Shown piece after piece: positions 55,129 to 63,572 of a DNA stretch of 64,000 bases. The notes below the pieces were generated by a model. It saw nothing but the letters and a program-made list of their open reading frames with translations, was not told the origin of the DNA and made no database searches. The stretch comes from Paracoccaceae bacterium Fryx2 (GTDB lineage Bacteria; Pseudomonadota; Alphaproteobacteria; Rhodobacterales; Rhodobacteraceae): NCBI GenBank assembly GCA_032334235.1, contig JAVSGI010000003.1, positions 186,001-250,000 of the forward strand. Direction: 5' to 3'. The translations under genes and the position numbers were made by a program. Position 1 is the stretch's first letter, and the number at the start of each line of letters is the position of its first letter.

Positions 55129-55891
55129 CAAAGCATTCCTTGATTTGGGTGAAGGCTGCTGATCCACGGGCGATGGCCTGCGCATCGAGCTCGTGAAACG
55201 GGGCGTCGCGGGCCTCGCGCATGCCGTCATAGGCAAGGGCAAGGTTGGCGTCAGATGCCCATTCGGCGAATGCGCGGAACGTACCCGTGACATGCCGCCA
55301 AGCCGCCTGCTCGCGCGTCGGCGGGACATATAGGGGATTGCGTCGGCTGGCCGACCGCTGGGGGCGTAGGCCCCGCATGGCGGCATCCACCACCATCTTG
55401 CGCAAGGCCGCCCTTGTGGGTTCCTCGCCCCGCGCAAGGCGATCATCGAGGCTGCGGCGCACGATGCCGGGGTCATTTGCCTCAGCATCGCGGATCAGGC
55501 GCGCGTCATGGATTTCATCGTGACGCAAACCCAGGTTAGCTGCCGTGGCCTGAAAACTCTTGCCGCCTTCAAGAGTTTTTGGACGCCCCGCGGCTACCTC
55601 GCCCCGGGCCTGCGCCGCATCATATTCATCTGCCAGCCGGTGCTTGGCCTGCGCCTCGATTTCCAACGCATTCGCCTGTGCGCGGTGGGCGGCACCGATC
55701 AGCACATCATGCGCATCCTTAGCCCGCTGTATCCGCGCGGTGCGCTTTGCGACGTCATAAGCGAGGCCCGCCATCTCACGCGCATCAAGAATTTCGGCCG
55801 AACTGCGCGCGTTTGCGAGAATGCTTGCGGCGCGGTCGACCAGCGCACGCAGGTCATGCACCTCGCCTATGACAAGGGGAACGGCGGTCAT
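55118..55891 (-). CDS. Phage protein of unknown function, coiled-coil
   Basis: 257 residues, starting MTAVPLVIGEVHDLRALVDRAASILANARSS. It has long helical stretches (AHRAQANALEIEAQAKHRLADEYDAAQARG) and a helix-turn-helix-like GKSFQATAANLGLRHDEIHDARLIRDAEA, a pattern seen in ParB-like or replication-control proteins. A role in DNA binding is possible but not shown. Confidence 0.6.
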   Translation of the reverse strand: MTAVPLVIGEVHDLRALVDRAASILANARSSAEILDAREMAGLAYDVAKRTARIQRAKDAHDVLIGAAHRAQANALEIEAQAKHRLADEYDAAQARGEVAAGRPKTLEGGKSFQATAANLGLRHDEIHDARLIRDAEANDPGIVRRSLDDRLARGEEPTRAALRKMVVDAAMRGLRPQRSASRRNPLYVPPTREQAAWRHVTGTFRAFAEWASDANLALAYDGMREARDAPFHELDAQAIARGSAAFTQIKECFDAQ

Positions 55892-56376
55892 TGCTGATCC
55901 TCCGCCGGGATCAGCGTGACGGACAGCGTGCCAGTGCGAACGGTGCGCGCAGGTTCAAAACCTTCGCGGATGGAATCGGGCCAAGCCGTGTATTTTCGCT
56001 CAGGCACCTTGTAGGTGATGTCGACATACTGGGCGGGATCGTCCTTGGCGGCGCGAATGCGAGCGACCATTGCGGCCAGCCGATCCTGATCCCAATCTAC
56101 CCGTTTTGGAAGATCAGCGACCACACTGAAATCACCGTCGTCAAAACGGACAGTGCCGGTGTCCTTGGCCTGAACCTGACGTTCCTCGGCAGCGCGGGTG
56201 GCGTAGCGGATGACCAGCCCAGCATCGAAGCGGGTCTTTGCGGCCTTGTAGCGTTTTAGGCGCTCATCGATCTCGCGCTGCAGGATCGCGAGCAGTTCGA
56301 CCGGCAGTGATGCGATATCGGCCGCACTGAGGGATGGCAGATCGTCGGGTGTGGGCGTGTTTTCAGGGAATGGCAT
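55888..56376 (-). CDS. Phage protein of unknown function
   Basis: 162 residues from the ATG at 56376 (MPFPENTPTPDDLPSLSAADIASLPVELLAILQREIDERLKRYKAAK). A helical first half, then VADLPKRVDWDQDRLAAMVARI and DITYKVPERKYTAWPDSIREGFEPAR, a conserved-looking part. Conserved in Rhodobacterales phage clusters as far as I recall. ATGA overlap with the downstream gene. Confidence 0.62.
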   Translation of the reverse strand: MPFPENTPTPDDLPSLSAADIASLPVELLAILQREIDERLKRYKAAKTRFDAGLVIRYATRAAEERQVQAKDTGTVRFDDGDFSVVADLPKRVDWDQDRLAAMVARIRAAKDDPAQYVDITYKVPERKYTAWPDSIREGFEPARTVRTGTLSVTLIPAEDQQ

Positions 56377-56420
56377 GAATGGATCTCCATGATCGGTAAA
56401 AAGGGATTGAAATGCGGGCA

Positions 56421-56768
56421 TCACGCGGCCTCCTGTTCGGCGAGCAGCAGCTCAGACATGGAGACAGCGGCGGCTTTGGGCTTGGGTCTGGCGACGGCGA
56501 TATAGGCGAACAGGTCGATGCCGAGGCGCTCTTGCACAAGATGCACGAGGCCCAGTTCGGCGGCCCAAAATGCGCGGGAGGCGAGCCTCGCCAGTTCCGC
56601 CCGTTGCAGGTCCGACAAGCGGGCCAGTACCGGAAAGATGTCGAGGACCAGAAAGCCGCGATAATATTCCAGCCGGTCGCTTGGGCTGGCCTGCGCCACC
56701 CACGCGCAGAACTCGATTTCGGTAAGCGGTCGGCTGGCGCGAACCGTGGTGAAAGTTGTGGTCTTCAT
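56421..56768 (-). CDS. Phage protein of unknown function
   Basis: 115 residues from the ATG at 56768, nine bases after GGAGGAG (MKTTTFTTVRASRPLTEIEFCAWVAQASPSDRLEYYRGFLVLDIFP). Helical, with the SDRLEYYRGFL pattern common in small phage regulators of this group. Lies between the sigma-like gene and the next phage gene. Confidence 0.6.
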   Translation of the reverse strand: MKTTTFTTVRASRPLTEIEFCAWVAQASPSDRLEYYRGFLVLDIFPVLARLSDLQRAELARLASRAFWAAELGLVHLVQERLGIDLFAYIAVARPKPKAAAVSMSELLLAEQEAA

Positions 56769-56796
56769 GAACATGATCTCCTCCATTTCCCTCTAC

Positions 56797-57390
56797 TCAG
56801 GCCGCCACGAGATCGTCCCAAGCGGGACCGAGGCCGTGGGCGGTGAAAACGTGGCGAAGATCGGCGAGGCGGCGGTAAAGTGCGGACCGGCTGCCGAACC
56901 CCGCGCCCGCCAGCGCCGCAACCGGGCGATGCGCCAGCGCCGCGCAGAAGCGGCGGTCCTCGGCCGAAAGGTGCCCAAGGGCGGTTTGCAAGGCGTGGTG
57001 GAGTTCGATGTAGGCAGCGGCGCAGCAATTCTGACCGTGCCAGGCGGAAAGACCGTCCGCCTCGATCAACGTTTTGCCTACCGGCACTTGGCTTCCGGCC
57101 AAAGGCATCTCGAGCGACAGCAGAGACCCGCCCTGCGCGCGGCGCTGCTGGTGGTGACGGATTGCAATCCGCGAAGCCTGGTTGCGCAGGATCAGGCCAG
57201 CGAAGGCCCCAAGGCTGCCGCGTGATGGGTCGAAGGCAGGCAAGCGGCGCAACAGATCGACCAGGAGGTCCTGACCCAGATCCTCCCGCTCGCAGATCGG
57301 AAGACACAGCCGCCGCCGCAAACGGCGCGCCGCTGCATTGGCTTCGTGGATGATGGTGGCAATGTTGTCGGGGGAAATCTGTATCTGCAT
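56797..57390 (-). CDS. Sigma-70-like phage regulator
   Basis: 197 residues. A sigma region-2-like part is visible at about 34-75 (REDLGQDLLVDLLRRLPAFDPSRGSLGAFAGLILRNQASRIAI), followed by a second helical domain ending in a helix-turn-helix-like VAALAGAGFGSRSALYRRLADLRH. It heads the phage early/replication gene run on the minus strand, so it may direct transcription of phage genes. Divergent from known sigma factors; the function is inferred. Confidence 0.68.
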   Translation of the reverse strand: MQIQISPDNIATIIHEANAAARRLRRRLCLPICEREDLGQDLLVDLLRRLPAFDPSRGSLGAFAGLILRNQASRIAIRHHQQRRAQGGSLLSLEMPLAGSQVPVGKTLIEADGLSAWHGQNCCAAAYIELHHALQTALGHLSAEDRRFCAALAHRPVAALAGAGFGSRSALYRRLADLRHVFTAHGLGPAWDDLVAA

Positions 57391-57496
57391 CGCGGCATAC
57401 CTCGGTCATCGTTTCTGATGAGCCTAAGGTGCCTGATGCGGTCGTCGCCCAGGTGGGAACGAGGTGGGAAAAGAGTGGGGGTTTGGTGGGCGGCGT

Positions 57497-58459
57497 TTAG
57501 CCTTCGATCATGATCTCCGCTGCGGAAACGCCAAGACGGTAGCCCCTACCGCGCACAACCTCGATGAGGAATTTGGTTTCGGCATCGGTGAAGCCAACAG
57601 CCTTGAACGCTTCGCGCAGTTCCCGGATCAGATCCTTGGCTTCACGCCCGGTACCGCCTTCGACATGGGAACCGGAGGCAACCTGATCGCGTGTTAGGGC
57701 CTTCTCCAGCAGTCGCTGGAACAGCGGAAACATCTGGTGTGACAGGATGACGGAGCGTCCGGACCAGAACACTTCTGCTGCTCCTGTGCGGACCCGAAGC
57801 GACGCCACTGCCGGGACAGGGTTCAGCGATGCAGCGTCGATGGTGGTGCCCATTCCACCGGAAGCTGGCATCATAACGCGAAGGGTTTCAACCAGATGAA
57901 ACCCGTTATCGAGGAATCGCAGCGCAGAATCTGCGGGCAGGTTCGGCCCGAGAATCGTGACAGCTTCGGATCGCGCAAACCGGCGGATCGTCGCAACGAT
58001 GCTCTCACCAGTGAGGGCTGCGGGTTCAAAAGCAAGAAAGACTGCCCGGCCTGATGGCGTGACGCCAAGATGCCAGACTTTCCGTGCAGCGAGGGCTGGA
58101 GTCGCAACCAGTCCCGCTTTAACACCGATCAAAGATGCCAGGTGAGCGGCATCGATGTGGAACAGGCGTACTTCGTCATCGGTCAGAACAACGTCCTGAC
58201 GGCGGTCGAGCGGACATTCCACCCGAAATCCGTCGCCCACCGGGCGGATCGTGCGTGAAGGCAAGCCGCATTCGCAGGCATCGCAGACATCCCAATAACT
58301 GAGCGGTGCCTGTTCGACCAAGACGCGCCTGGCCAGCAGCCGATCGAAGACCGGCCCGTGAAAAGGCTTGGCGAGATCGCCGGGCAGAATTGCGTCGTCG
58401 CCAGCTTCACTCAGCCGCGTCAACAACTGCAAAATCGTCTCGGGCATCGTCTCGCTCAT
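57497..58459 (-). CDS. Unrecognised protein with C-terminal winged helix (second gene of SOS-type module)
   Basis: 320 residues. The N-terminal part has a cysteine cluster (YWDVCDACECGLP...RVECPLDRR) that may bind zinc; a middle domain includes EAVTILGPNLPADSALRFLDNGFHLVETL. The C-terminal 60 residues (AKDLIRELREAFKAVGF...FLIEVVRGRGYRLGVS) match the end of OmpR-type winged-helix domains. It overlaps the preceding gene by 53 bp and shares its LexA-type promoter. No known system is matched by the pair. Could be a transcription factor or a defence component. Confidence 0.65.
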   Translation of the reverse strand: MSETMPETILQLLTRLSEAGDDAILPGDLAKPFHGPVFDRLLARRVLVEQAPLSYWDVCDACECGLPSRTIRPVGDGFRVECPLDRRQDVVLTDDEVRLFHIDAAHLASLIGVKAGLVATPALAARKVWHLGVTPSGRAVFLAFEPAALTGESIVATIRRFARSEAVTILGPNLPADSALRFLDNGFHLVETLRVMMPASGGMGTTIDAASLNPVPAVASLRVRTGAAEVFWSGRSVILSHQMFPLFQRLLEKALTRDQVASGSHVEGGTGREAKDLIRELREAFKAVGFTDAETKFLIEVVRGRGYRLGVSAAEIMIEG

Positions 58460-59660
58460 TGATCAACCCGTTGCGTTCGATCAGCTTCATCACCCGCGCC
58501 TCATGCTGGGTGCGCCGGAATTGCAGGACGCCCGGCGGCCGCAACCTGACCGTCACCTGCGGCTGGCGCTTGCCGTCCCCCTTGAACAGGATCCGGAAGA
58601 CCAACTCGCCCAGCCGCCAGGATCCGCCGAACGCGACCGGCGTGCCGCCGAAGTGCCGCAGCGCATCCCCGCCGAGATCCCGTGATCTGAGCGTGCGTGC
58701 GACGCGAAGATAGCCGTTCTTACCTGGTACAATCAGGTCGGCCGCAGCCTCGATAATCTGGACGCGGTCGATCTGCTGATCGTAGGTATGATCAAATGCA
58801 AAGCCCGCCTTGGCCAGTTCCACCGGGCGCAGGGTGTAGAGATCCTGCGCATCGTCGCCGTCGAAGAAACTCGTCTTCTCAAGGATGATCGATGCAAAGA
58901 GTTCCGCGATCTGGGGCTGATGGGCTTTGCGGATACCGGCCAACCGCAGCATGCCGGTGTTTTCGGAATAGCGCAGCACGGCATGGGAGATTTGCCGCAC
59001 GCTGATGACCTTTTCTTGCTGGCCCTCGACGACTGGCATGGTCCACACCATCGAGCCATGACCGACCACGAGGTTGATCTCATCCGCATCCGCATAATCG
59101 CCGACCCGGCAATAATCGCCGAGGAACGCCTTGCGGAACAACTCGGCAACTGCGGCCCGGAATGCCTTGACCTTCTCCTCCGTAAGATCAATCGCGACGC
59201 CCCGTTCCCGACCGGCAAATTCGTGCAGGCGATCAGGAGCAAGCAGCGCCATATGATCCGCGGCAGCTTCAAACAGATCGGGATGCTCTAAGAACACCCG
59301 GACAGCTATGTGCTTGGGATCATGCGCCTTGTTCGGGGCATCTTGATCGGCGGTCATTATCTCCGGAAACAGGTCGATCCCTTCGCGATCCGCCTGCGTC
59401 TGGATGATTTCGAGTCCCCGGGCGTCGCCTAGTTCCGCGATCCTGTGCAGGTCGGCACGCAGGCCTTCGGGGTAAGTATCCTCCGCACCAGCCAAAAAGG
59501 CCTGCAGAGATTCGCGGGCGTCCTTCTCGTCCTGATCCAGCAGATCAAGCGAAAAGCCTTTGAATTTTCCATCGTGGCGGACCAGCAAGGCCGTCATGAT
59601 GGTCATGTCGATTGTCTTGATGAACTTGGGGTTCACGAACTTCTTTAGATTGCCCGCCAT
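58407..59660 (-). CDS. Unrecognised 417-residue protein (first gene of SOS-type module)
   Basis: Starts MAGNLKKFVNPKFIKTIDMTIMTALLVRHDGKFKG behind a GGGGG ribosome binding site. No transmembrane helices. Regions such as GLSLDLLDQDEKDARESLQAFLAG and LRFRRTQHEARVMKLIERNGL give no family I recognise. A LexA-type box (59689-59703) lies 29 bp upstream, so expression is probably DNA-damage induced. Placed next to the prophage integration genes, it could control induction or act as cargo. Confidence 0.62.
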   Translation of the reverse strand: MAGNLKKFVNPKFIKTIDMTIMTALLVRHDGKFKGFSLDLLDQDEKDARESLQAFLAGAEDTYPEGLRADLHRIAELGDARGLEIIQTQADREGIDLFPEIMTADQDAPNKAHDPKHIAVRVFLEHPDLFEAAADHMALLAPDRLHEFAGRERGVAIDLTEEKVKAFRAAVAELFRKAFLGDYCRVGDYADADEINLVVGHGSMVWTMPVVEGQQEKVISVRQISHAVLRYSENTGMLRLAGIRKAHQPQIAELFASIILEKTSFFDGDDAQDLYTLRPVELAKAGFAFDHTYDQQIDRVQIIEAAADLIVPGKNGYLRVARTLRSRDLGGDALRHFGGTPVAFGGSWRLGELVFRILFKGDGKRQPQVTVRLRPPGVLQFRRTQHEARVMKLIERNGLINERDDARDDFAVVDAAE

Positions 59661-59688
59661 ATAGAATCCCCCGGCTTGTTATATAAGT

Positions 59689-59703
59689 GTTCATTGTATG
59701 TTC
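59689..59703 (-). promoter_or_regulatory. LexA-type box GAAC-N7-GAAC
   Basis: On the minus strand GAACATACAATGAAC, i.e. GAAC-N7-GAAC, the alphaproteobacterial LexA operator. It overlaps an AT-rich promoter-like stretch (TTATATAAC follows on the minus strand) 29 bp before the 59660 start. The match is exact in both half-sites; binding is inferred. Confidence 0.72.
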
Positions 59704-59797
59704 TCATGAAGGGGCGTGCAACCTTTGCGCGATTGGTTGGGACGAAAATCGAAGTTCATGAGTAGGAGCCAAAGGAGACGACCAATCAGAGGTTTCC

Positions 59798-60001
59798 ATG
59801 AAGCGACCGAACCCATTGCCGCCCGACCAGATGACCCCAGCCGAACGCCGCGCCGAGTTGTGCGGGTTGCTGGCCACGGCTGTGGTGCGCCTCGTAGATC
59901 GCGATTGCGACCAATTATCCAAGAATAGTGGAGACTGTTCCCTACACTTACCAATCAAAAAGAGCGGTACTGCAGGTCCAACTCAACGGAGATCCACATG
60001 A
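59798..60001 (+). CDS. Small conserved protein upstream of DUF2924
   Basis: 67 residues (MKRPNPLPPDQMTPAERRAELCGLLATAVVRLVDRD...). The MTPAERRAEL...VVRL start and a GDCSLHLP tail recur in small proteins next to DUF2924/recombinase genes in this group. AGAGG lies six bases upstream of the ATG. Function unknown. Stop overlaps the DUF2924 start. Confidence 0.68.
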   Translation: MKRPNPLPPDQMTPAERRAELCGLLATAVVRLVDRDCDQLSKNSGDCSLHLPIKKSGTAGPTQRRST

Positions 60002-60453
60002 CAACATACGAACCAACCTTGGCGCGGCTGGCAGGATTGAAGGCCATGGCTGTCAGCGAACTGAAGGCCGAGTGGCAGCTGCTTTTTGATGCGCCTGCGC
60101 CGAATAACAGTCGGAACTTTCTGGAAAGAAGACTGGCTTACCGCATTCAGGAACTGACCTATGGTGGACCTGATCGGCAAACGAAGCGACTGCTGGACCT
60201 TCTGGCCGACGAAGTGAACGGCACCCTAACGCGCAAAACGCAGATTGCGGATCCCCGCAACCCAGTGGTCGGCACAAAGCTGATCCGCGAATGGGATGGC
60301 ACAGCCCACACCGTCACCGTTCTGAAGGAAGGCTTCGAATGGGAAGGCCGACGCTACAAATCGCTCTCAGCAGTGGCACGCACCATCACCGGCACGCGCT
60401 GGAACGGATACCGGTTCTTTGGCCTGCGCGAGCGCAAGCGGGGAGAAACGTGA
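59998..60453 (+). CDS. DUF2924 protein
   Basis: 151 residues. LRRL...ELKAEWQLLF and the C-terminal GTKLIREWDGTAHTVTVLKEGFEWEGRRYKSLSAVARTITGTRWNGYRFFGL are diagnostic of DUF2924. This domain usually accompanies a large serine recombinase in alphaproteobacterial prophages and may assist recombination. It is followed with a one-base overlap by the recombinase. Confidence 0.9.
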   Translation: MTTYEPTLARLAGLKAMAVSELKAEWQLLFDAPAPNNSRNFLERRLAYRIQELTYGGPDRQTKRLLDLLADEVNGTLTRKTQIADPRNPVVGTKLIREWDGTAHTVTVLKEGFEWEGRRYKSLSAVARTITGTRWNGYRFFGLRERKRGET

Positions 60454-61778
60454 TGGATGCCAGCACCAAACCGCCCCGCCGCCTGCGCTGCGCCGTCTAC
60501 ACCCGGAAATCCTCGGAAGAAGGGCTGGAGCAGGAGTTCAACAGTCTCCACGCACAACGTGAAGCCTGCGAGGCCTATATTGCAAGCCAGAGGTCGGAGG
60601 GCTGGGCGCTGGTGCGCGACCAGTATGACGATGGTGGTATTTCCGGTGGAACGCTGGAGCGGCCCGGCCTCAAGCTGCTGCTGGCCGACATTGAGGACGG
60701 CCTGGTGGACGTAGTCGTGGTCTACAAGATCGACCGCCTGTCACGCTCGCTGATGGACTTTTCCAAGCTGGTCGAGGTGTTTGACCGCAATGGCGTCACC
60801 TTCGTCTCTGTCACCCAGTCCTTCAACAACACGACATCCATGGGGCGCCTGACCCTGAACATCCTGCTTAGCTTCGCCCAGTTCGAGCGCGAAGTAACCA
60901 CTGAGCGCATTCGCGACAAGGTGAAAGCCTCGCGCATGAAGGGCATCTGGATGGGTGGCCGAGTTCCCATCGGATATGACGTGAAGGATCGCAAATTGGT
61001 GGTAAACGAGGACGAAGCGGTCCAAGTCCAAATGCTCTTTCAGCGCTTTGTCGAAATTGGTTCGGCCACTAACTTGGCAAAGGACTTGAGAAAGGAAGGC
61101 TTTCGCAACAAGCGCGGCACCCTCATCGACAAAGGGTACCTTTACCGCTTGCTCAACAACCACGTCTACCGCGGCCTCGCCGTCCACAAGGACAAAGCCT
61201 ATCCCGGCGAGCATAGCGCAATTATCGATGAGCGGCTCTGGGATCAGGTGCATGCCATTTTTCGCGAGTGCCCGCGCAAACGCGCCAACAACAGCCGCGC
61301 GCAAACCCCTGCATTGCTCAAAGGGCTGATCTTCACCGCCAGCGGCGTCGCGATGACCCCATCAAGCACAAAAAAGGGCTCGCAGCGGTATCGCTACTAC
61401 GTCTCGATGGACGTCATCAAAAACCGCGATACCGGCGAGGAGGATATGCCCCACCGCCTTGCCGCGGACATGGTCGAGTCCGCGGTCGTGACTGAAATCC
61501 GGCGCATCATACGCACGCCCGAGACAAAGGCAAAGGTGCTGGCCACCTTGGCCCGCGATGGGCACTTCATCCCCGATGCCGAAGTCATCACAGCCCTGCA
61601 GCAGTTTCAGGGGCTCTGGGATCAGTTCTTCCCCGCCGAACAGACACGGATCATCCAACTTCTGGTACGCCGTGTCACCGTCACCAGCGGGGGGCTGGTG
61701 ATTGATATCCGAACTGACGGGATCGCGGGAGTCATGCGCGAAATGATGACACCACACAAGCAGGAGGCCGCAGAATGA
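60453..61778 (+). CDS. Large serine recombinase (prophage integrase)
   Basis: 441 residues from the ATG at 60453. Resolvase domain with YTRKS (catalytic serine 20), the DRLSRS motif at 94-99 and a recombinase domain (AVQVQMLFQRFVEIGSATNLAKDL), then a zinc-ribbon/coiled-coil C-terminus. Such enzymes integrate and excise phages between attP and attB without host factors, helped by a directionality factor for excision. No att core could be located in this window. Intact. Confidence 0.93.
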   Translation: MDASTKPPRRLRCAVYTRKSSEEGLEQEFNSLHAQREACEAYIASQRSEGWALVRDQYDDGGISGGTLERPGLKLLLADIEDGLVDVVVVYKIDRLSRSLMDFSKLVEVFDRNGVTFVSVTQSFNNTTSMGRLTLNILLSFAQFEREVTTERIRDKVKASRMKGIWMGGRVPIGYDVKDRKLVVNEDEAVQVQMLFQRFVEIGSATNLAKDLRKEGFRNKRGTLIDKGYLYRLLNNHVYRGLAVHKDKAYPGEHSAIIDERLWDQVHAIFRECPRKRANNSRAQTPALLKGLIFTASGVAMTPSSTKKGSQRYRYYVSMDVIKNRDTGEEDMPHRLAADMVESAVVTEIRRIIRTPETKAKVLATLARDGHFIPDAEVITALQQFQGLWDQFFPAEQTRIIQLLVRRVTVTSGGLVIDIRTDGIAGVMREMMTPHKQEAAE

Positions 61779-62185
61779 ACCATGCACCCGACACCATCCA
61801 GATCTTTGTGCCTCTCAAGCTTCGCAAGAAAAACGGGCGACCCAAAATCCAGCCACCCGCCAATTATCGGCCCAGCGAGGACCAGACGCAGGACCCGCAC
61901 ATCCTGCGCGCCATCGGCAGGGCATGGGGCTGGCGGCGGCGCATGGAGGCTGGCGAATTCAGCACCATTCAGGAACTGGCAGAGGCTGTTGGGTTGGCTG
62001 AACGCCATGTCAGCAGGCAACTGCGGCTAGCGTATCTAGCACCAGAGGTCTTGAAGCGGCTGACCTGTGGGCGCGAGGCGTCGGCGGTCAGCATGTATGA
62101 CCTTTGTTTTTTGGCAGGGGAGAATTGGGGGGAGCAAATGGTCAAGGCTTTTGGCGAAGCGTCGGTCAGGACCGCAGGTCGGTAA
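61775..62185 (+). CDS. HTH protein downstream of integrase
   Basis: 136 residues with FSTIQELAEAVGLAERHVSRQLRLAYLAPEVL (about 60-90), a helix-turn-helix. It is co-transcribed with the recombinase (4-bp overlap), so it could be a directionality factor or repressor of the integration module. Ends convergent with the 62166 gene, overlapping by 20 bp. Confidence 0.75.
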   Translation: MNHAPDTIQIFVPLKLRKKNGRPKIQPPANYRPSEDQTQDPHILRAIGRAWGWRRRMEAGEFSTIQELAEAVGLAERHVSRQLRLAYLAPEVLKRLTCGREASAVSMYDLCFLAGENWGEQMVKAFGEASVRTAGR

Positions 62186-63572
62186 TGCCGAGCTCTGTCC
62201 ACATCCAACTGAAATCGTAATCATGCATCGGATCGTCCGCGGGAAGGCGGGCATTGTTTTGTTCGAAGCCTTTCAGCCAGTTGGCGACCGCCTGTCGTCC
62301 CTTGGCACTCCGCACGGCCTGTCGCGGTGTTTTGTCGCCCAGCATGGGTATCCGTTCGCCGAGTGCCTTTCGATATTGGCGGTCAAGAACCTGATGTACT
62401 GCCTCGTGCATGTCTTCCGGGCTCATGCCATCAGGGAGCCTCTTGGCTGAGGATGCTGAGGCATTACCCCTCGCGGCCATCGCCTGTTCAGGCGTAACCC
62501 GCTCAACCAGCGGTGTCTGGACCAGACCATCGAGAATCGGTGTCAGCAGATCCCGGATGCGCGTCGCGCGGACTTCAGAATTGACCATGACCTCGAGCGT
62601 TGTCGGGCCGAGCGTCAGATGCCCATGAATGGTACGTCCAGTGTCTGCACTCTCAGAGCGCGAGGACTTGCGTCCTTTGCGGCTGGGCCTGTCTGGCGTA
62701 AACCAGATCCAATGCTCCCCATCGTTTTCATCACGAATATCAGGTGCGCCAGCAAGCGCCGCAACAACATCGGCCGCCACAACCCCGAGCAACAAACGAT
62801 AATGCAGCGTCATAAACTCCAGCTTCTCGCCGTCGCTGTTGGCGAGTTCAGGCAGTGGTGCGCGGTAGCGTCGGATCGTGTCGTTTAGCCAGAGTGTCGT
62901 GATAATCGGCGCGGCCACCGACATAAGCATGTCTTCTTTGGCCAGTTCGGCCTCGAGCCTTGCTTTTAGTATTGGGTCTGACGCCGCCGGGGTTTTGGCT
63001 GCCGCCTCTGATGCGCGGCCTTTTGAGCGCCGGATGAGCGCCAGCATCTCGTCTGCCAACCCCCGATCAACAGACAACACCGCGCCAGCCATCTGGACAA
63101 CGCCCCGCACGGTTACAATCCGGGTCGCGATCACGTCCCACTGCACAAGCGTCTTCGTGGCTGTCCGTTCGCTCACTCGGATCGGGTCACCACCGCGCAC
63201 AAGATCGCGCGCCAGAAAGCTTTCTCCAAGGCAAACATCGCTGACCTCATATAGGCTGACAACAGCATCCCGGAGCGCCTCGATATATGCGCGGTTGATC
63301 GCTGTTTCCTTCCAACCCCGCCGCTTGAGGTAATCGCTGGAGAGGTTACTTCCATCCTCCCAGGTAACCGTGCAGAAATCCTCGAATGCGCAGTCAATCG
63401 CCACACTTGCATGCTCGCCGATCACGCCCTGCAGGTCGTAGATGTCGAAGTCGTTCAGGTCACAGGCACGGCGGATATGCCGTTCAACCATTTCCCCCAT
63501 GCGCTCGCGCCATGGATCACGGCGAGACCATTCAACAAGACCATGTGCATTTCCTCGCGGAACCATCACCAA
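62166..63572 (-). CDS. Unrecognised 468-residue protein next to integration module
   Basis: Starts MVMVPRGNAHGLVEWSRRDPWRERMGEMVERHIRRAC. The C-terminal segment PMLGDKTPRQAVRSAKGRQAVANWLKGFEQNNARLPADDPMHDYDFSWMWTELGI is the module often found at the end of SEC-C-type proteins, but the usual cysteine motif is not seen here. The rest is helical without known domain. It may be chromosomal flank or phage cargo. Assignment beyond this is not possible. Confidence 0.6.
   Translation of the reverse strand: MVMVPRGNAHGLVEWSRRDPWRERMGEMVERHIRRACDLNDFDIYDLQGVIGEHASVAIDCAFEDFCTVTWEDGSNLSSDYLKRRGWKETAINRAYIEALRDAVVSLYEVSDVCLGESFLARDLVRGGDPIRVSERTATKTLVQWDVIATRIVTVRGVVQMAGAVLSVDRGLADEMLALIRRSKGRASEAAAKTPAASDPILKARLEAELAKEDMLMSVAAPIITTLWLNDTIRRYRAPLPELANSDGEKLEFMTLHYRLLLGVVAADVVAALAGAPDIRDENDGEHWIWFTPDRPSRKGRKSSRSESADTGRTIHGHLTLGPTTLEVMVNSEVRATRIRDLLTPILDGLVQTPLVERVTPEQAMAARGNASASSAKRLPDGMSPEDMHEAVHQVLDRQYRKALGERIPMLGDKTPRQAVRSAKGRQAVANWLKGFEQNNARLPADDPMHDYDFSWMWTELGITDLRS

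Larger units (their letters stand above)
18001..62185. mobile_element. Defective siphophage-type prophage
   Basis: Terminase (36749-34211), portal, gpW, ClpP-like protease, gpD/gpE-like capsid, DUF6441 and tail genes form a lambda-type late operon on the minus strand. Replication and recombination genes and a sigma-like regulator follow up to 57390, and a serine integrase module at 59998-62185 closes it. Late genes are damaged in at least four places (tail tip, tape measure, head-tail adaptor, helicase) by deletion, frameshift or IS insertion. No lysis cassette was recognised. The left boundary is an nrdJ junction rather than an att site, so the real end is unknown. Confidence 0.85.

Noticed and set aside
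57497-59660. Known named defence system for the two-gene module
   Set aside because: I could not match the pair to any system I know; I kept it only as a candidate with a regulatory box.
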